Shown in pieces: positions 5,742-14,032 of a stretch of 17,810 bases of DNA. The notes beneath the pieces are model-generated. The model was not told the origin of the DNA. It searched no databases and saw only the letters and a list, made by a program, of their open reading frames with translations. The first letter of the stretch is position 1. Every line of letters starts with the position of its first letter. The DNA lies in the NCBI GenBank assembly GCA_013415595.1, contig JAAEEW010000217.1, forward strand, positions 1-17,810, given 5' to 3'. This DNA comes from Methanosarcinales archaeon (GTDB lineage: Archaea > Halobacteriota > Methanosarcinia > Methanotrichales > Methanotrichaceae). The position numbers and the translations under genes were made by a program.

Positions 5742-6698
5742 ATGCACATTCTCGAGGCGGAGTTTGCCGGCCGCATCAGCAACTTTCAAAGGATACTCTA
5801 TCTCTGTCACCGCAGCGCAGATCCGGATGCCATCGGCAGCGCTTTTGCCCTGCAGCAGGCCTTCTTTGGAGATCTGGGGGTGGTGGGCGACGTGAGCCGG
5901 ACCGCCGGACGCCTCGTAGAAGTGCTGGGGGCCTCCCCCATTCTGGATCCAGATCCCGGGGACTACGATCTGGTGGTGGTGGTGGACACCTCCACCTGGC
6001 TTCAGTTGGGAAGCATCAGGCCCACCCGGTACGCAGTAATCGACCACCACCAGGATACGGCCATGCTGGAGGGGGCGGAGTTCTACATCCACCGCCCGGC
6101 CAACTCCACGGCGGAGATCGTCTGGCAGGTTCTGAAGCAATCGGCCATCCCGGTCACCAGGGAGTCTGCCTTAGGCCTGCTGGTGGGCATAATATCAGAT
6201 ACCGGCCGGTTCAAGCACGCCCAGGCGGCCTCCTTCCTGGCGGTAGGTGAGCTCCTGGAGGCCGGGGGAATAGAGTACGGAGAGGCTCTCAGCGTTCTAT
6301 CCCGCATGCCAAGCGAGCTATCCCAGAGGATAGCCATACTGAAGGCGGCCAGCCGGGCTCAGATAGAATGGTCGGGAGAATGGGTGGTCATGGCCACCGA
6401 GGTCAGCGCCTTCGAGGGCTCCTCGGCCATGGCCCTGGTGGACCTGGGGGCGGACGTGGCCTTTGCCGCCGGCCGCCACGGGGGGGTTTGCCGGGCCAGC
6501 GGCCGGGCCAGGTACGAAGCCACCGAGGCCGGACTGGACCTGTCGGAGATAATGCGAGAGGTGGCGGCGTCCTTTGGAGGGGACGGCGGAGGCCACCGGG
6601 GAGCTGCGGCCCTGGAGGCAGCCTGCCCCCCCGCCCAGGCTCTCAGGGAGCTGAAGAGACGGGCGCTGCAAAAGCTGTCCAGCGCCGATTCGCTCTAG
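5742..6698 (+). CDS. DHH/DHHA1-family phosphoesterase
   Basis: A 318-residue protein with the motifs of the DHH superfamily. Seen: HRSADPDAIGSA at 23-34 (H23, D27 and D29 as metal ligands); VVVDTST at 79-85 (D82); the DHH triad D101-H102-H103 in VIDHHQ; SDTGRF at 152-157 (D153); and a C-terminal DHHA1 signature GGDGGGHRGAAA at 279-290. Known: relatives are manganese-dependent phosphoesterases, including RecJ-like and GAN nucleases, nano-RNases (NrnA) and cyclic-dinucleotide phosphodiesterases. The short two-domain form, with no added nucleic-acid or membrane domain, is closest to NrnA-like enzymes, but the substrate cannot be assigned. There is no clear Shine-Dalgarno before the ATG at 5742, so translation may start from a short or leaderless transcript. 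The 3' end overlaps the convergent pgk gene by 4 bp. Confidence 0.88.
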   Translation: MHILEAEFAGRISNFQRILYLCHRSADPDAIGSAFALQQAFFGDLGVVGDVSRTAGRLVEVLGASPILDPDPGDYDLVVVVDTSTWLQLGSIRPTRYAVIDHHQDTAMLEGAEFYIHRPANSTAEIVWQVLKQSAIPVTRESALGLLVGIISDTGRFKHAQAASFLAVGELLEAGGIEYGEALSVLSRMPSELSQRIAILKAASRAQIEWSGEWVVMATEVSAFEGSSAMALVDLGADVAFAAGRHGGVCRASGRARYEATEAGLDLSEIMREVAASFGGDGGGHRGAAALEAACPPAQALRELKRRALQKLSSADSL

Positions 6699-7915
6699 AG
6701 CTTTCGATAGCGCTCTGCGGCTTTCTTGAGGGCTTCAATTCCCGGCAGAGGCTCTCCGGATAGGTACGTGATGCTGGCTCCGCCGCCCATGCTCACGTGG
6801 GAGAACTTGCTCTCGATGCCCAGCTTCTCGATGGCAGCCACGGTGTGCCCGCCGCCGGCAATGGAGAAGGCGGACTCGGTGGCGGCCTTTAGTGTCTCGA
6901 AGGTTCCCAGGGCGAACTTCTCCTTCTCGGTGATGCCGGCCGGGCCGTTCATGACCACGATCCTGGCCGCCTTGAGCTGCTTGGAGTACTCCACTATGGA
7001 CTCCAGGCCCAGGTCGGCTATGAGCAGGTCCTGGGGGATCTTATCCACGGCCACGTCCACCCTCTCGCCGTCCTTTTCCAGGGCCACGTCCACGGGCATG
7101 ACGATGTAGTCCCGGTAATCCCCGAGGAGCTTTCTGGCTATCTCCACCTGGTCGGAGTAGCCCTGAGAGTCCACGAACTTCCGGTTGGCCTCGCCCACGT
7201 CCTTGCCTGCGGCCATCAGGAATACCGTGGCCACCACTCCCGAGGACAGGATGGCGTCGGCGCCTCCCCGGTTGAGGACGTTTTGGGCCACCTTGATGGA
7301 GTCGTCCACCTTGGTCCCGCCCAGGGCGAAGATGCAGGGATGATCCTTCCCCTGCAGTCCCCTGTCCAGGGCCTCGATCTCCTTCTCCCTGAGCAGGCCG
7401 GCGGCGCTGGGCAGCACCTCGGTGAAGCCCACCACCGAGAGGTGCGAGCGGTGGGAGACGGCGAAGGCATCGTTTATGAAGAGGTCGAAGAGAGGGGCGA
7501 GCTTCTGGACCATGTGGCTCCTGGCGTGATCGGCCGCAGGCCGGTTGCTGTTCTCCTCGGCGTAGAACCTGGTATTCTCCAGGAGCAGCACCTCTCCCGG
7601 CTCCAGGGAGCGGATGGAGTCCCGGGCATAAGATCCGAAGATGTCGTCCACGTAGGATACGTCTTTGCGCAAGAGCTTCGACAGGAGCCTGGAATGGGCC
7701 TCCAGGGTGGAGAAGTCCTTTTTTCCTGCCCTGCTCTGGTGGGCCATCAGGACCACCCGGGCATCCTCCAGGGCGTGCAGGGTGTCCAGGTGGCTTCTGA
7801 ATCTTTTATCGTCCAGAATCTTTCCACTGGGGTCCATGGGTGAGTTGATATCCACCCTTACCAGAACTCGCTTGTTGTCCAGGATGAAATCGTCAATGGT
7901 GAGATAGTCCTTCAA
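6695..7915 (-). CDS. pgk: phosphoglycerate kinase, archaeal form
   Basis: A 406-residue enzyme. Seen: RVLVRVDINSPMD at 16-28 and DDKRFRSH at 35-42 for the 3-phosphoglycerate site; AHQSR at 58-62; ENTRFYAEEN at 113-122; NDAFAVSHRSHLSVVGF at 148-164; LGGTKVDDS at 198-206; MNGPAG at 322-327; and GGGHTVA at 354-360 with GGGASITYLSG at 377-387 for the nucleotide. Known: it interconverts 1,3-bisphosphoglycerate + ADP and 3-phosphoglycerate + ATP; in an acetate-using methanogen it would run mainly toward sugar synthesis. The start is TTG, chosen because AGGAGGT (7924-7930) sits 8 bases upstream and the reading begins with the usual D-Y-x-T-I-D-D. The promoter is probably the AT-rich element at 7981-7990. 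Convergent with the DHH gene. Confidence 0.96.
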   Translation of the reverse strand: MKDYLTIDDFILDNKRVLVRVDINSPMDPSGKILDDKRFRSHLDTLHALEDARVVLMAHQSRAGKKDFSTLEAHSRLLSKLLRKDVSYVDDIFGSYARDSIRSLEPGEVLLLENTRFYAEENSNRPAADHARSHMVQKLAPLFDLFINDAFAVSHRSHLSVVGFTEVLPSAAGLLREKEIEALDRGLQGKDHPCIFALGGTKVDDSIKVAQNVLNRGGADAILSSGVVATVFLMAAGKDVGEANRKFVDSQGYSDQVEIARKLLGDYRDYIVMPVDVALEKDGERVDVAVDKIPQDLLIADLGLESIVEYSKQLKAARIVVMNGPAGITEKEKFALGTFETLKAATESAFSIAGGGHTVAAIEKLGIESKFSHVSMGGGASITYLSGEPLPGIEALKKAAERYRKL

Positions 7916-7923
7916 CTCGCTTT

Positions 7924-7930
7924 ACCTCCT
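7924..7930 (-). promoter_or_regulatory. Shine-Dalgarno site fixing the TTG start of pgk
   Basis: Read on the minus strand this is AGGAGGT, a near-perfect match to the archaeal anti-Shine-Dalgarno, eight bases before the TTG at 7913-7915. The nearest ATG upstream of the TTG is out of frame with pgk, so the site supports TTG as the start. Confidence 0.8.
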
Positions 7931-7980
7931 CAAGGTACATCCCCGGCGGGGGATTGCTCGCTCACAGGATTGCAATAAGT

Positions 7981-7990
7981 TGTATTTAGT
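7981..7990 (-). promoter_or_regulatory. TATA-like promoter of pgk
   Basis: ACTAAATACA on the minus strand, about 66-75 bases before the TTG start. Initiation about 25 bases downstream would give a leader of roughly 40 bases containing the AGGAGGT site. Inferred from sequence and spacing. Confidence 0.4.
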
Positions 7991-8186
7991 CATTGTCGAT
8001 TGGCCTGGCAGGGGGACCTTCACAGGCTCAATTAATCTCGATATTCCGGGGGTCTCCGGGGGCCTCATCTCCAGGGGCCAGGGGCTTTTTTAGGCCTCTG
8101 CCAGCGGCGGCTCGCTGGATATCTCCGGAGCATATCGTCATTTGAGCCTCTCCGATCCGCTCTCAACGGCAAATGTCGAGATAAAT

Positions 8187-8196
8187 CCTTATATGA
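8187..8196 (+). promoter_or_regulatory. TATA-like promoter of the beta-propeller gene
   Basis: CCTTATATGA, flanked upstream by AGATAAAT, lies about 74-83 bases before the ATG at 8270. The predicted leader is about 50 bases and contains AGGAG (8259-8263) six bases before the start. Confidence 0.45.
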
Positions 8197-8269
8197 GTAC
8201 AGCAGACCACCCGCTCAGAATGGTTGGAACGAAGGTTAGAATGGAGAAGAGTCCAGAAAGGAGAATGGA

Positions 8270-11200
8270 ATGAAGCTCAGGATCATTCTTGTGTTGATGG
8301 CGCTACTCATTTGTCTTGCCCAGGGGGCAGAGTACGGAAAGGAGCGTCCTATAGTTGTTACCACCGGATCAGAGCAGCAGCAGCCGGCCATCGACGGCCG
8401 CATGGTGGTCTGGTCCGACAATCGCAGCGGCAACTTCGACATTTTCATGTACGATCTGGAGACCGGGCTGGAGAGGTGGATCTGCATCAATCCCCTCCTG
8501 CAGCTCAATCCGTCAGTCTCCGGCGATCGCATCGTATGGGAGGATCTGCGGAGCGGCAACGCTGACATCTACATGTACGACGTGATGAACAACAACGAGA
8601 GCGTGGTCGTCGACTCCGACGGAAACCAGACAGTCCCCGACATCAGCGGGGACCGGGTGGTGTGGATGGACGACCGGGACGGGGACTCCAACGTCTACCT
8701 GTATGACCTGAAGTCCCGCCAGGAGCAGAAGATCACCTCCGCTCCCCGGGACCAGATCAACCCCAAGATCAGCGGGGATGTCATAGTCTGGGCAGACGAG
8801 CGCAACGGCAACTTCGACGTCTACATGTACGATCTTGGCTCCGGCTCGGAGACCGCCGTCACCACGGCTCCGGGCGATCAGACTCTGCCGTCCGTGGACG
8901 GGACGGTGGTGGCCTGGGCGGACAACCGCACTGGAGATATGGACGTAGCCTACCTGGACCTCTCTATGGGCCAGGAGAAGGTGCTGGACAGGCCGGGAAT
9001 ACAGACCTCTCCCACCGTCTTTGCCGATTACATCGCCTGGCAGGACAACAGCACGGACATAATTCTCTACAATGTGAAGACCGGCGAGGAGGTGCCTCTG
9101 GGCTCCGGGTCCATCAAGATGGAGCCGGCCATGGGGGACAACGGCGTCGTCTGGACCGATTACCGCCAGGGACTGCGAGACCCTGACGTCTACATGTGGA
9201 ACTTCAACATCCTGGCCGACATTCTGGTCACCCAGGGTCCCTACAACCACACCAACCCCTCCATCTTCGACGACCGGGTGGTGTGGACCGATGACCGCAA
9301 CGGGGACTACGACGTCTACTTCTTCAACCTGACCACCGGCCAGGAGAAGGCAGTCACCGATGACGGAATTGACCAGAGCAGCGCGGACATCGACGGCGAC
9401 TACGTCATCTACACCGATAACCGCAACGGCAACCTGGACGTCTTCCTCCACGATATCACCTCGAGCAAGGAGATGCAGATCTCCCGGGACCCCTCCGATC
9501 AGCGGTACTCCATGATCGACGACGGCAGGGTGGTGTGGATGGACAACCGCACCGGCAGCGATCAGATCTATATCTACAACCTGGCCGACGGGACCGAGAA
9601 GCAGGTGACCTTCCAGGATGGAGGCAAGCTTTCCCCGGTCATAAGGGGCCAGAACATAGTCTGGGCGGACAAGAGGAGCGGCAAGTGGGACATTTATCTC
9701 TACAACCTCACTCTGGACGAGGAGATGCCCATCTGCACCCAGGTGGCCAACCAGGTCCAGCCCTGGATCTGGGGAGACACCGTGGTCTGGGCAGACGGCA
9801 GGAACGTGCCCAACAAGGACGTGCGCAACTGGGACATCTACTCTTATAACCTGACCACCAGGGCGGAGCGGCCAGTCTCCGTCGATCAGACCAACCAGGG
9901 AGCTCCTTCCATCTTCGGCCGGTACGTGGCCTGGCTCGATGAGCGGGGCGGGGCGGCGGACATCTACCTCTACGACCTGGTGAAGGGCGTGGAGGTTCCG
10001 GTGGCCACCGATCCCTTCCTGCAGACCCCCGGCGACGGCAAGGGAGATCCCCTGCGCACCAAGCCCACGTCCTCATCCAAGATCCTAAGCGACAGGTATG
10101 CGGTGTGGATGGACGACAGCTCCGGGACTTCTCAGATCCGGGCCCGGTTGATCCTGGGCGACCCCCTGCTGTGGCTGGCCACCGACTTCCCCTCCACCGA
10201 GGGGAGCAGGATGGTGTGGAGCGACAACCGGAGGGGCAACTGGGACATCTACGGATTCGACTTCTTCACCAGGGCAGAGACCCCCATCTACCGGGCGGAT
10301 GGAGACCAGCTCTATCCCCGGGTCTCCGGGGACCGGGTGGTCTGGTCTGACTATGCCCGGGGCGACTCCGACATCTACATGAAGGAGCTGTCCACCGGAT
10401 CGGTCACGCCCGTTGCCTCCGGCAGCGGCGATCAGGTCTGGGCCTCCATTTCCGGGGAGCGGGTGGTGTGGATGGACGACAGCTCCGGGAACTGGGACGT
10501 GAGCCTGTTCAACATCAGCAGCTCCCAGACCCAGCCGCTGGCCTCAGGCGCCGGGGATCAGATGTACCCCATCGTCAGCGGCGACCTGGTAGTCTGGCAG
10601 GACAACCGCAACGGCGACTTCGACGTTTACGTCTACGATCTACGCTACGGCAACGAGACCAAGCTGACGGGAAGCGGCGACCAGGTCTACCCTGACGTCT
10701 CCGGAAACACCATCGTCTGGCAGGACGAGGCCTCGGGAGACATCTCCTATTACATCTATGACAAAAAGTGGGGCAAGACCTATCCCAAGGAAGGGGTGCA
10801 GACCAACCCCGTGGTCTCCGGCAAGTACGTGGCCTACGCCGACCAGGACGGGACCATGCACCTCCTGGACATCGGAACCTGGAAAGACGATATCGTAGCC
10901 ACCGGTCCCGGCCAGGTCAAGCCGGCCATGGACAAGTGGCTGGTGTGGCTGGATGCCAGCAGCGGGCGGCCCCGGTCTCAGTCGGTCTCCTCCGGCCAGA
11001 CGAGCGTTATCTGCTCGGCTCCCGGAGAGCAGTCTCACCCGGCAGTTAGCGGAAACTACGTGGTCTGGCAGGACAACCGCACCGGCACGCCTGACGTATA
11101 CGCCTTCAGCCTGGCCCAGAACCTGGAGATCCCCCTGGCCGCAGGGCTCTACTACGACATGTATCCGGACATCTCCGGGACCGTGATTGCCTGGGTGGGC

Positions 11201-11881
11201 ATGAACCCGGTTCACGAGAACTGGGTGGTCAGGACCTTCGACGTGATGACCGCCAACCGCACTCAGATCAACGGGGCTGAGGTAAGCGTCCCGGCACCTC
11301 TGGCGGTTGGAGATCAGTATCTGACCTGGTCCAACATTCCCGCCTCCGAGTCACTGGGCTGGTTCGTCTACAAGAAGCTCCTCTTCGGAGGATCGGAGCC
11401 CATGGAGGCCCGGCCGCCCACCGGAAATAACACCGATACCGGCGGCAACGTGGTGGTCTTCCAGGACACCAGCAGGGGCAAGCACGACATCTACCTGTGG
11501 AGAGGGCAGGATAAGACGGTCCTGGCCACCACCGGAATGAACCCGGCCACCGACGGCAAGGTGGTGGTCTGGCAGGACAACCGCAATGGCAACTGGGACA
11601 TCTATTCCTACGACCTGGCCACCGGCCAGGAGAAGGCAGTGATCACCGATCCCGCCGATCAGGCCAGCCCCAGGGTGGAGGCCGGGGTGATCGTCTGGCA
11701 GGACAACCGCAACGGCAACTGGGACATCTACTCCTACGACCTGGGCCAGGCCCGGGAGACTCCCATCTGCGTGGCCGACGGTGACCAGACCGAGCCCAAC
11801 ATCGGAAGCCAGAAGATAGTGTGGACCGATTCCCGGTCCGGGAATAAGGACATCTATATATACGAGGGCTTTATGGCCTGA
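8270..11881 (+). CDS. giant secreted beta-propeller protein (TolB/WD40-like repeats, about 28 blades)
   Basis: A 1203-residue protein. Residues 1-20 are a signal peptide: basic K2 and R4, the hydrophobic core IILVLMALLICLA, and a likely cut near QGA20. From about residue 30 to 1199 it consists of repeats of about 42 residues with the pattern D-Q-x-x-P-x-(I/V)-S-G-D-x-(V/I)-V-W-x-D-x-R-x-G-N-x-D-I-Y-x-Y-D-L-x-T-G-x-E. I count 28. Known: such TolB/PD40-like blades build propellers, common in surface proteins of Methanosarcinales. No transmembrane anchor, sorting signal or enzymatic domain is visible; the chain ends within a few residues of the last blade. It is probably secreted or bound to other envelope material. 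Start ATG at 8270 with AGGAG six bases before. An ATG at 8265 stops after two codons. Divergent from pgk; its ligand is unknown. Confidence 0.9.
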   Translation: MKLRIILVLMALLICLAQGAEYGKERPIVVTTGSEQQQPAIDGRMVVWSDNRSGNFDIFMYDLETGLERWICINPLLQLNPSVSGDRIVWEDLRSGNADIYMYDVMNNNESVVVDSDGNQTVPDISGDRVVWMDDRDGDSNVYLYDLKSRQEQKITSAPRDQINPKISGDVIVWADERNGNFDVYMYDLGSGSETAVTTAPGDQTLPSVDGTVVAWADNRTGDMDVAYLDLSMGQEKVLDRPGIQTSPTVFADYIAWQDNSTDIILYNVKTGEEVPLGSGSIKMEPAMGDNGVVWTDYRQGLRDPDVYMWNFNILADILVTQGPYNHTNPSIFDDRVVWTDDRNGDYDVYFFNLTTGQEKAVTDDGIDQSSADIDGDYVIYTDNRNGNLDVFLHDITSSKEMQISRDPSDQRYSMIDDGRVVWMDNRTGSDQIYIYNLADGTEKQVTFQDGGKLSPVIRGQNIVWADKRSGKWDIYLYNLTLDEEMPICTQVANQVQPWIWGDTVVWADGRNVPNKDVRNWDIYSYNLTTRAERPVSVDQTNQGAPSIFGRYVAWLDERGGAADIYLYDLVKGVEVPVATDPFLQTPGDGKGDPLRTKPTSSSKILSDRYAVWMDDSSGTSQIRARLILGDPLLWLATDFPSTEGSRMVWSDNRRGNWDIYGFDFFTRAETPIYRADGDQLYPRVSGDRVVWSDYARGDSDIYMKELSTGSVTPVASGSGDQVWASISGERVVWMDDSSGNWDVSLFNISSSQTQPLASGAGDQMYPIVSGDLVVWQDNRNGDFDVYVYDLRYGNETKLTGSGDQVYPDVSGNTIVWQDEASGDISYYIYDKKWGKTYPKEGVQTNPVVSGKYVAYADQDGTMHLLDIGTWKDDIVATGPGQVKPAMDKWLVWLDASSGRPRSQSVSSGQTSVICSAPGEQSHPAVSGNYVVWQDNRTGTPDVYAFSLAQNLEIPLAAGLYYDMYPDISGTVIAWVGMNPVHENWVVRTFDVMTANRTQINGAEVSVPAPLAVGDQYLTWSNIPASESLGWFVYKKLLFGGSEPMEARPPTGNNTDTGGNVVVFQDTSRGKHDIYLWRGQDKTVLATTGMNPATDGKVVVWQDNRNGNWDIYSYDLATGQEKAVITDPADQASPRVEAGVIVWQDNRNGNWDIYSYDLGQARETPICVADGDQTEPNIGSQKIVWTDSRSGNKDIYIYEGFMA
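8357..11866 (+). repeat. tandem array of about 28 propeller-blade repeats of about 126 bp
   Basis: Each unit is about 42 codons, anchored by a V-V-W-x-D-x-R-x-G-N motif. DNA identity between most units is low, but the 19-mer GTCTGGCAGGACAACCGCA occurs at 10592, 11063, 11567 and 11693. The last two copies are 126 bp apart and extend to 52 bp with only two synonymous differences. Irregular units with extra residues occur at about the 12th, 14th and 15th blades, near the middle of the chain, and about the 23rd and 24th. Confidence 0.85.
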
Positions 11882-11894
11882 AGACCGGAAAGGG

Positions 11895-11936
11895 GGTGGC
11901 GGCCTGCAGCCGCCGCCTGACCAATTTTATATAATT
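11895..11936 (+). terminator. terminator-like hairpin after the propeller gene
   Basis: GGTGGCGGC (11895-11903) pairs with GCCGCCGCC (11909-11917) around the loop CTGCA, nine pairs including one G-T, only 13 bp after the stop codon. It is followed by the T-rich TTTTATATAATT. A second tract of seven T lies at 11952-11958. Archaea mostly terminate at T tracts, so either could end this transcript. Confidence 0.55.
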
Positions 11937-11985
11937 GCGGTGGCCATCGAATTTTTTTAAGATATCGCTTTGCGGATGGGCAAAG

Positions 11986-11997
11986 TTTATTTATATC
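11986..11997 (+). promoter_or_regulatory. TATA-box promoter of the pdxS-pdxT unit
   Basis: TTTATTTATATC, 41-52 bases before the pdxS ATG at 12039. Initiation about 25 bases downstream leaves a leader of about 20-25 bases. One of the clearest TATA elements in the window. The nearby TTTTATATAATT at 11925 is an alternative. Confidence 0.55.
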
Positions 11998-12038
11998 CGG
12001 TGTATTAGGACGACACTTAAGAACGTTTGGGGCAATTC

Positions 12039-12932
<894 letters not shown>

Positions 12933-12940
12933 GCTTAAAG

Positions 12941-13516
12941 GTGGGCGTGGTCGCCATCCAGGGCGACGTCTCCGAGCACGTCCTGGCCTTGAAGAGGGTC
13001 GTGGGCCAGGGCGAGGTGCTGGTGGTCCGCAAGGCGGGAGTCCTCCCCCAGTGTGACGGGATAGTGCTTCCCGGTGGGGAGAGCACGACCATCTCCAAGA
13101 TGATGTCCCACTCTGGCATGGACGGGGAGATACGGGACGCTGCGCTCTCTGGGGTGCCCATCATGGCCACCTGCGCCGGCCTGGTGCTCATATCCCGGGA
13201 GATCGAGGGAGACGACCGGGTCCGTCCCCTGGGCCTGATGGACGTGACCATAGGCCGGAACGCCTTTGGGTCCCAGAGGGAGTCCTTCGAGGCCGACCTG
13301 GAGGTGAAGGGCTTCGACGAACCCTACCGTGCGGTCTTCATCAGGGCTCCCTGCATCGTGCGGTGCGGCCAGGAGGTGGAGGTGCTGGCCCGGGCCAGGG
13401 ACTCGGTGGTGGCGGCCCGCCAGGGAAACCTCTTCGGACTGGCCTTTCATCCGGAGCTGACAGACGACCTGAGGTTCCATAATATGTTCATGGAGGCAGT
13501 AGCCGATGTTCTCTGA
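12941..13516 (+). CDS. pdxT: PdxT, pyridoxal 5'-phosphate synthase glutaminase subunit
   Basis: A 191-residue class I glutamine amidotransferase of PdxT (Pdx2/SNO) type. Seen: GVVAIQGDVSEH at 2-13; LPGGEST at 43-49; ATCAGL at 76-81 with the nucleophile C78; and FHPELTDD at 169-176 with H170 and E172, completing the triad. Known: it hydrolyses glutamine and channels ammonia into PdxS. The GTG at 12941 lies 8 bp past the pdxS stop and begins exactly at the conserved first strand. No strong Shine-Dalgarno is visible, so translation is probably coupled to pdxS. The end overlaps the next gene by 11 bp. The subunit order and spacing are typical of an archaeal PLP-synthase operon. Confidence 0.96.
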   Translation: MGVVAIQGDVSEHVLALKRVVGQGEVLVVRKAGVLPQCDGIVLPGGESTTISKMMSHSGMDGEIRDAALSGVPIMATCAGLVLISREIEGDDRVRPLGLMDVTIGRNAFGSQRESFEADLEVKGFDEPYRAVFIRAPCIVRCGQEVEVLARARDSVVAARQGNLFGLAFHPELTDDLRFHNMFMEAVADVL

Positions 13517-13862
13517 AGATTTTGTGGTGAGGAGCTACGAGGAGCTGAAGCGGGACGTGGAGGCACTGGAAGAAGAGGCCACTTTGCTGCGGGAGCGGTC
13601 CCACGAAGCCCTCCGGCGGTCGGATGAGCTCAGACTCCAGTCGGTGGAGTTGAGGATGGAGGACCCCGGGGCGGCGGAGTCCCTGTGGCAGGAGGCCGAG
13701 GATCTGAGGTCCCAGGCCAGGGAGATGTTGAGGCTGTCGGTGGAGAAGAGGATCAATGCCGCCCAGATTCAGCACCGCATCGACATCCACGACCAGATCG
13801 AGGCGGTAGCGGATCAGGCGGACAGGCTGTGGAAGGACGCGGTCAAAGCCGGGCGGTTTTGA
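13506..13862 (+). CDS. 118-residue coiled-coil protein overlapping pdxT, unknown function
   Basis: A highly charged, almost wholly helical protein. Residues about 12-45 (YEELKRDVEALEEEATLLRE and following) and about 58-110 (SLWQEAEDLRSQAREMLRLS and following) show heptad-like spacing of L, A, I and V between E, R and K, suggesting two coiled-coil helices broken at MEDPGAAES (51-59). There is no signal peptide, membrane segment or catalytic motif. The ATG lies 11 bp inside the pdxT end, and GGAGGC within pdxT provides a ribosome site about eight bases upstream, so it is probably co-transcribed and coupled. I recognise no family. Its position hints at a link with PLP synthase or its use, but co-localisation alone does not show it. 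A weak T tract follows at 13895. Confidence 0.75.
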   Translation: MFSEDFVVRSYEELKRDVEALEEEATLLRERSHEALRRSDELRLQSVELRMEDPGAAESLWQEAEDLRSQAREMLRLSVEKRINAAQIQHRIDIHDQIEAVADQADRLWKDAVKAGRF

Positions 13863-13894
13863 GTTCCGGTTATTCCCCAGCTCTTTGATCAGCC

Positions 13895-13899
13895 TTTTT
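13895..13899 (+). terminator. possible T-tract terminator of the pdxS-pdxT-coiled-coil unit
   Basis: A run of five T in CCTTTTTATCTTTATC begins 33 bp after the last stop of the plus-strand unit. It fits archaeal T-tract termination but is short. Confidence 0.3.
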
Positions 13900-14021
13900 A
13901 TCTTTATCAGCAAGAAGGCCTTGTGGCGTTTCTTTTCTCTGGCCGGGGATTCTGGCCGGTCGCAGCCTGAATAATTCCCCGGCGCTCTGGAGAGCCTTCC
14001 ATCCACCCATCCCGGGGCGGC

Positions 14022-14028
14022 AAAAAAA
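14022..14028 (-). terminator. T-tract terminator of the Ig-like-repeat surface protein
   Basis: Seven T on the minus strand, four bases after the stop codon and followed by GC-rich sequence. This is the expected form of an archaeal intrinsic terminator. Confidence 0.45.
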
Positions 14029-14032
14029 TCTC

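Larger units (their letters stand above)
7916..8269. other. 354 bp divergent intergenic region between pgk and the propeller gene
   Basis: No open frame here looks coding. It holds the pgk ribosome site and a TATA-like element on the minus strand near 7981-7990; a GC-rich stretch with two hairpins, at 8076-8102 (nine pairs with one bulged C, loop TTTTTTAG) and 8101-8118 (CCAGCG/CGCTGG, six-base loop); a small dyad GATAT/ATATC at 8118-8136; and a TATA-like element at 8187-8196 for the propeller gene. The T-rich loop is not a classic terminator because the T run lies within the hairpin. Confidence 0.5.

Noticed and set aside
8265..8273. Earlier ATG just before the propeller start
   Set aside because: It reads ATG-GAA-TGA and stops at once; the signal peptide begins at 8270.
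8513..9451. 312-codon minus-strand frame inside the propeller gene
   Set aside because: It mirrors the repeats of the real gene (periodic V-D-V and P-H-H-P), so it is a by-product of the tandem repeats.
12027..12038. TTG start four codons upstream for pdxS
   Set aside because: PdxS proteins start at the M-E-x-x-x-x-R-x-G region; the added residues are not conserved and no ribosome site precedes the TTG.
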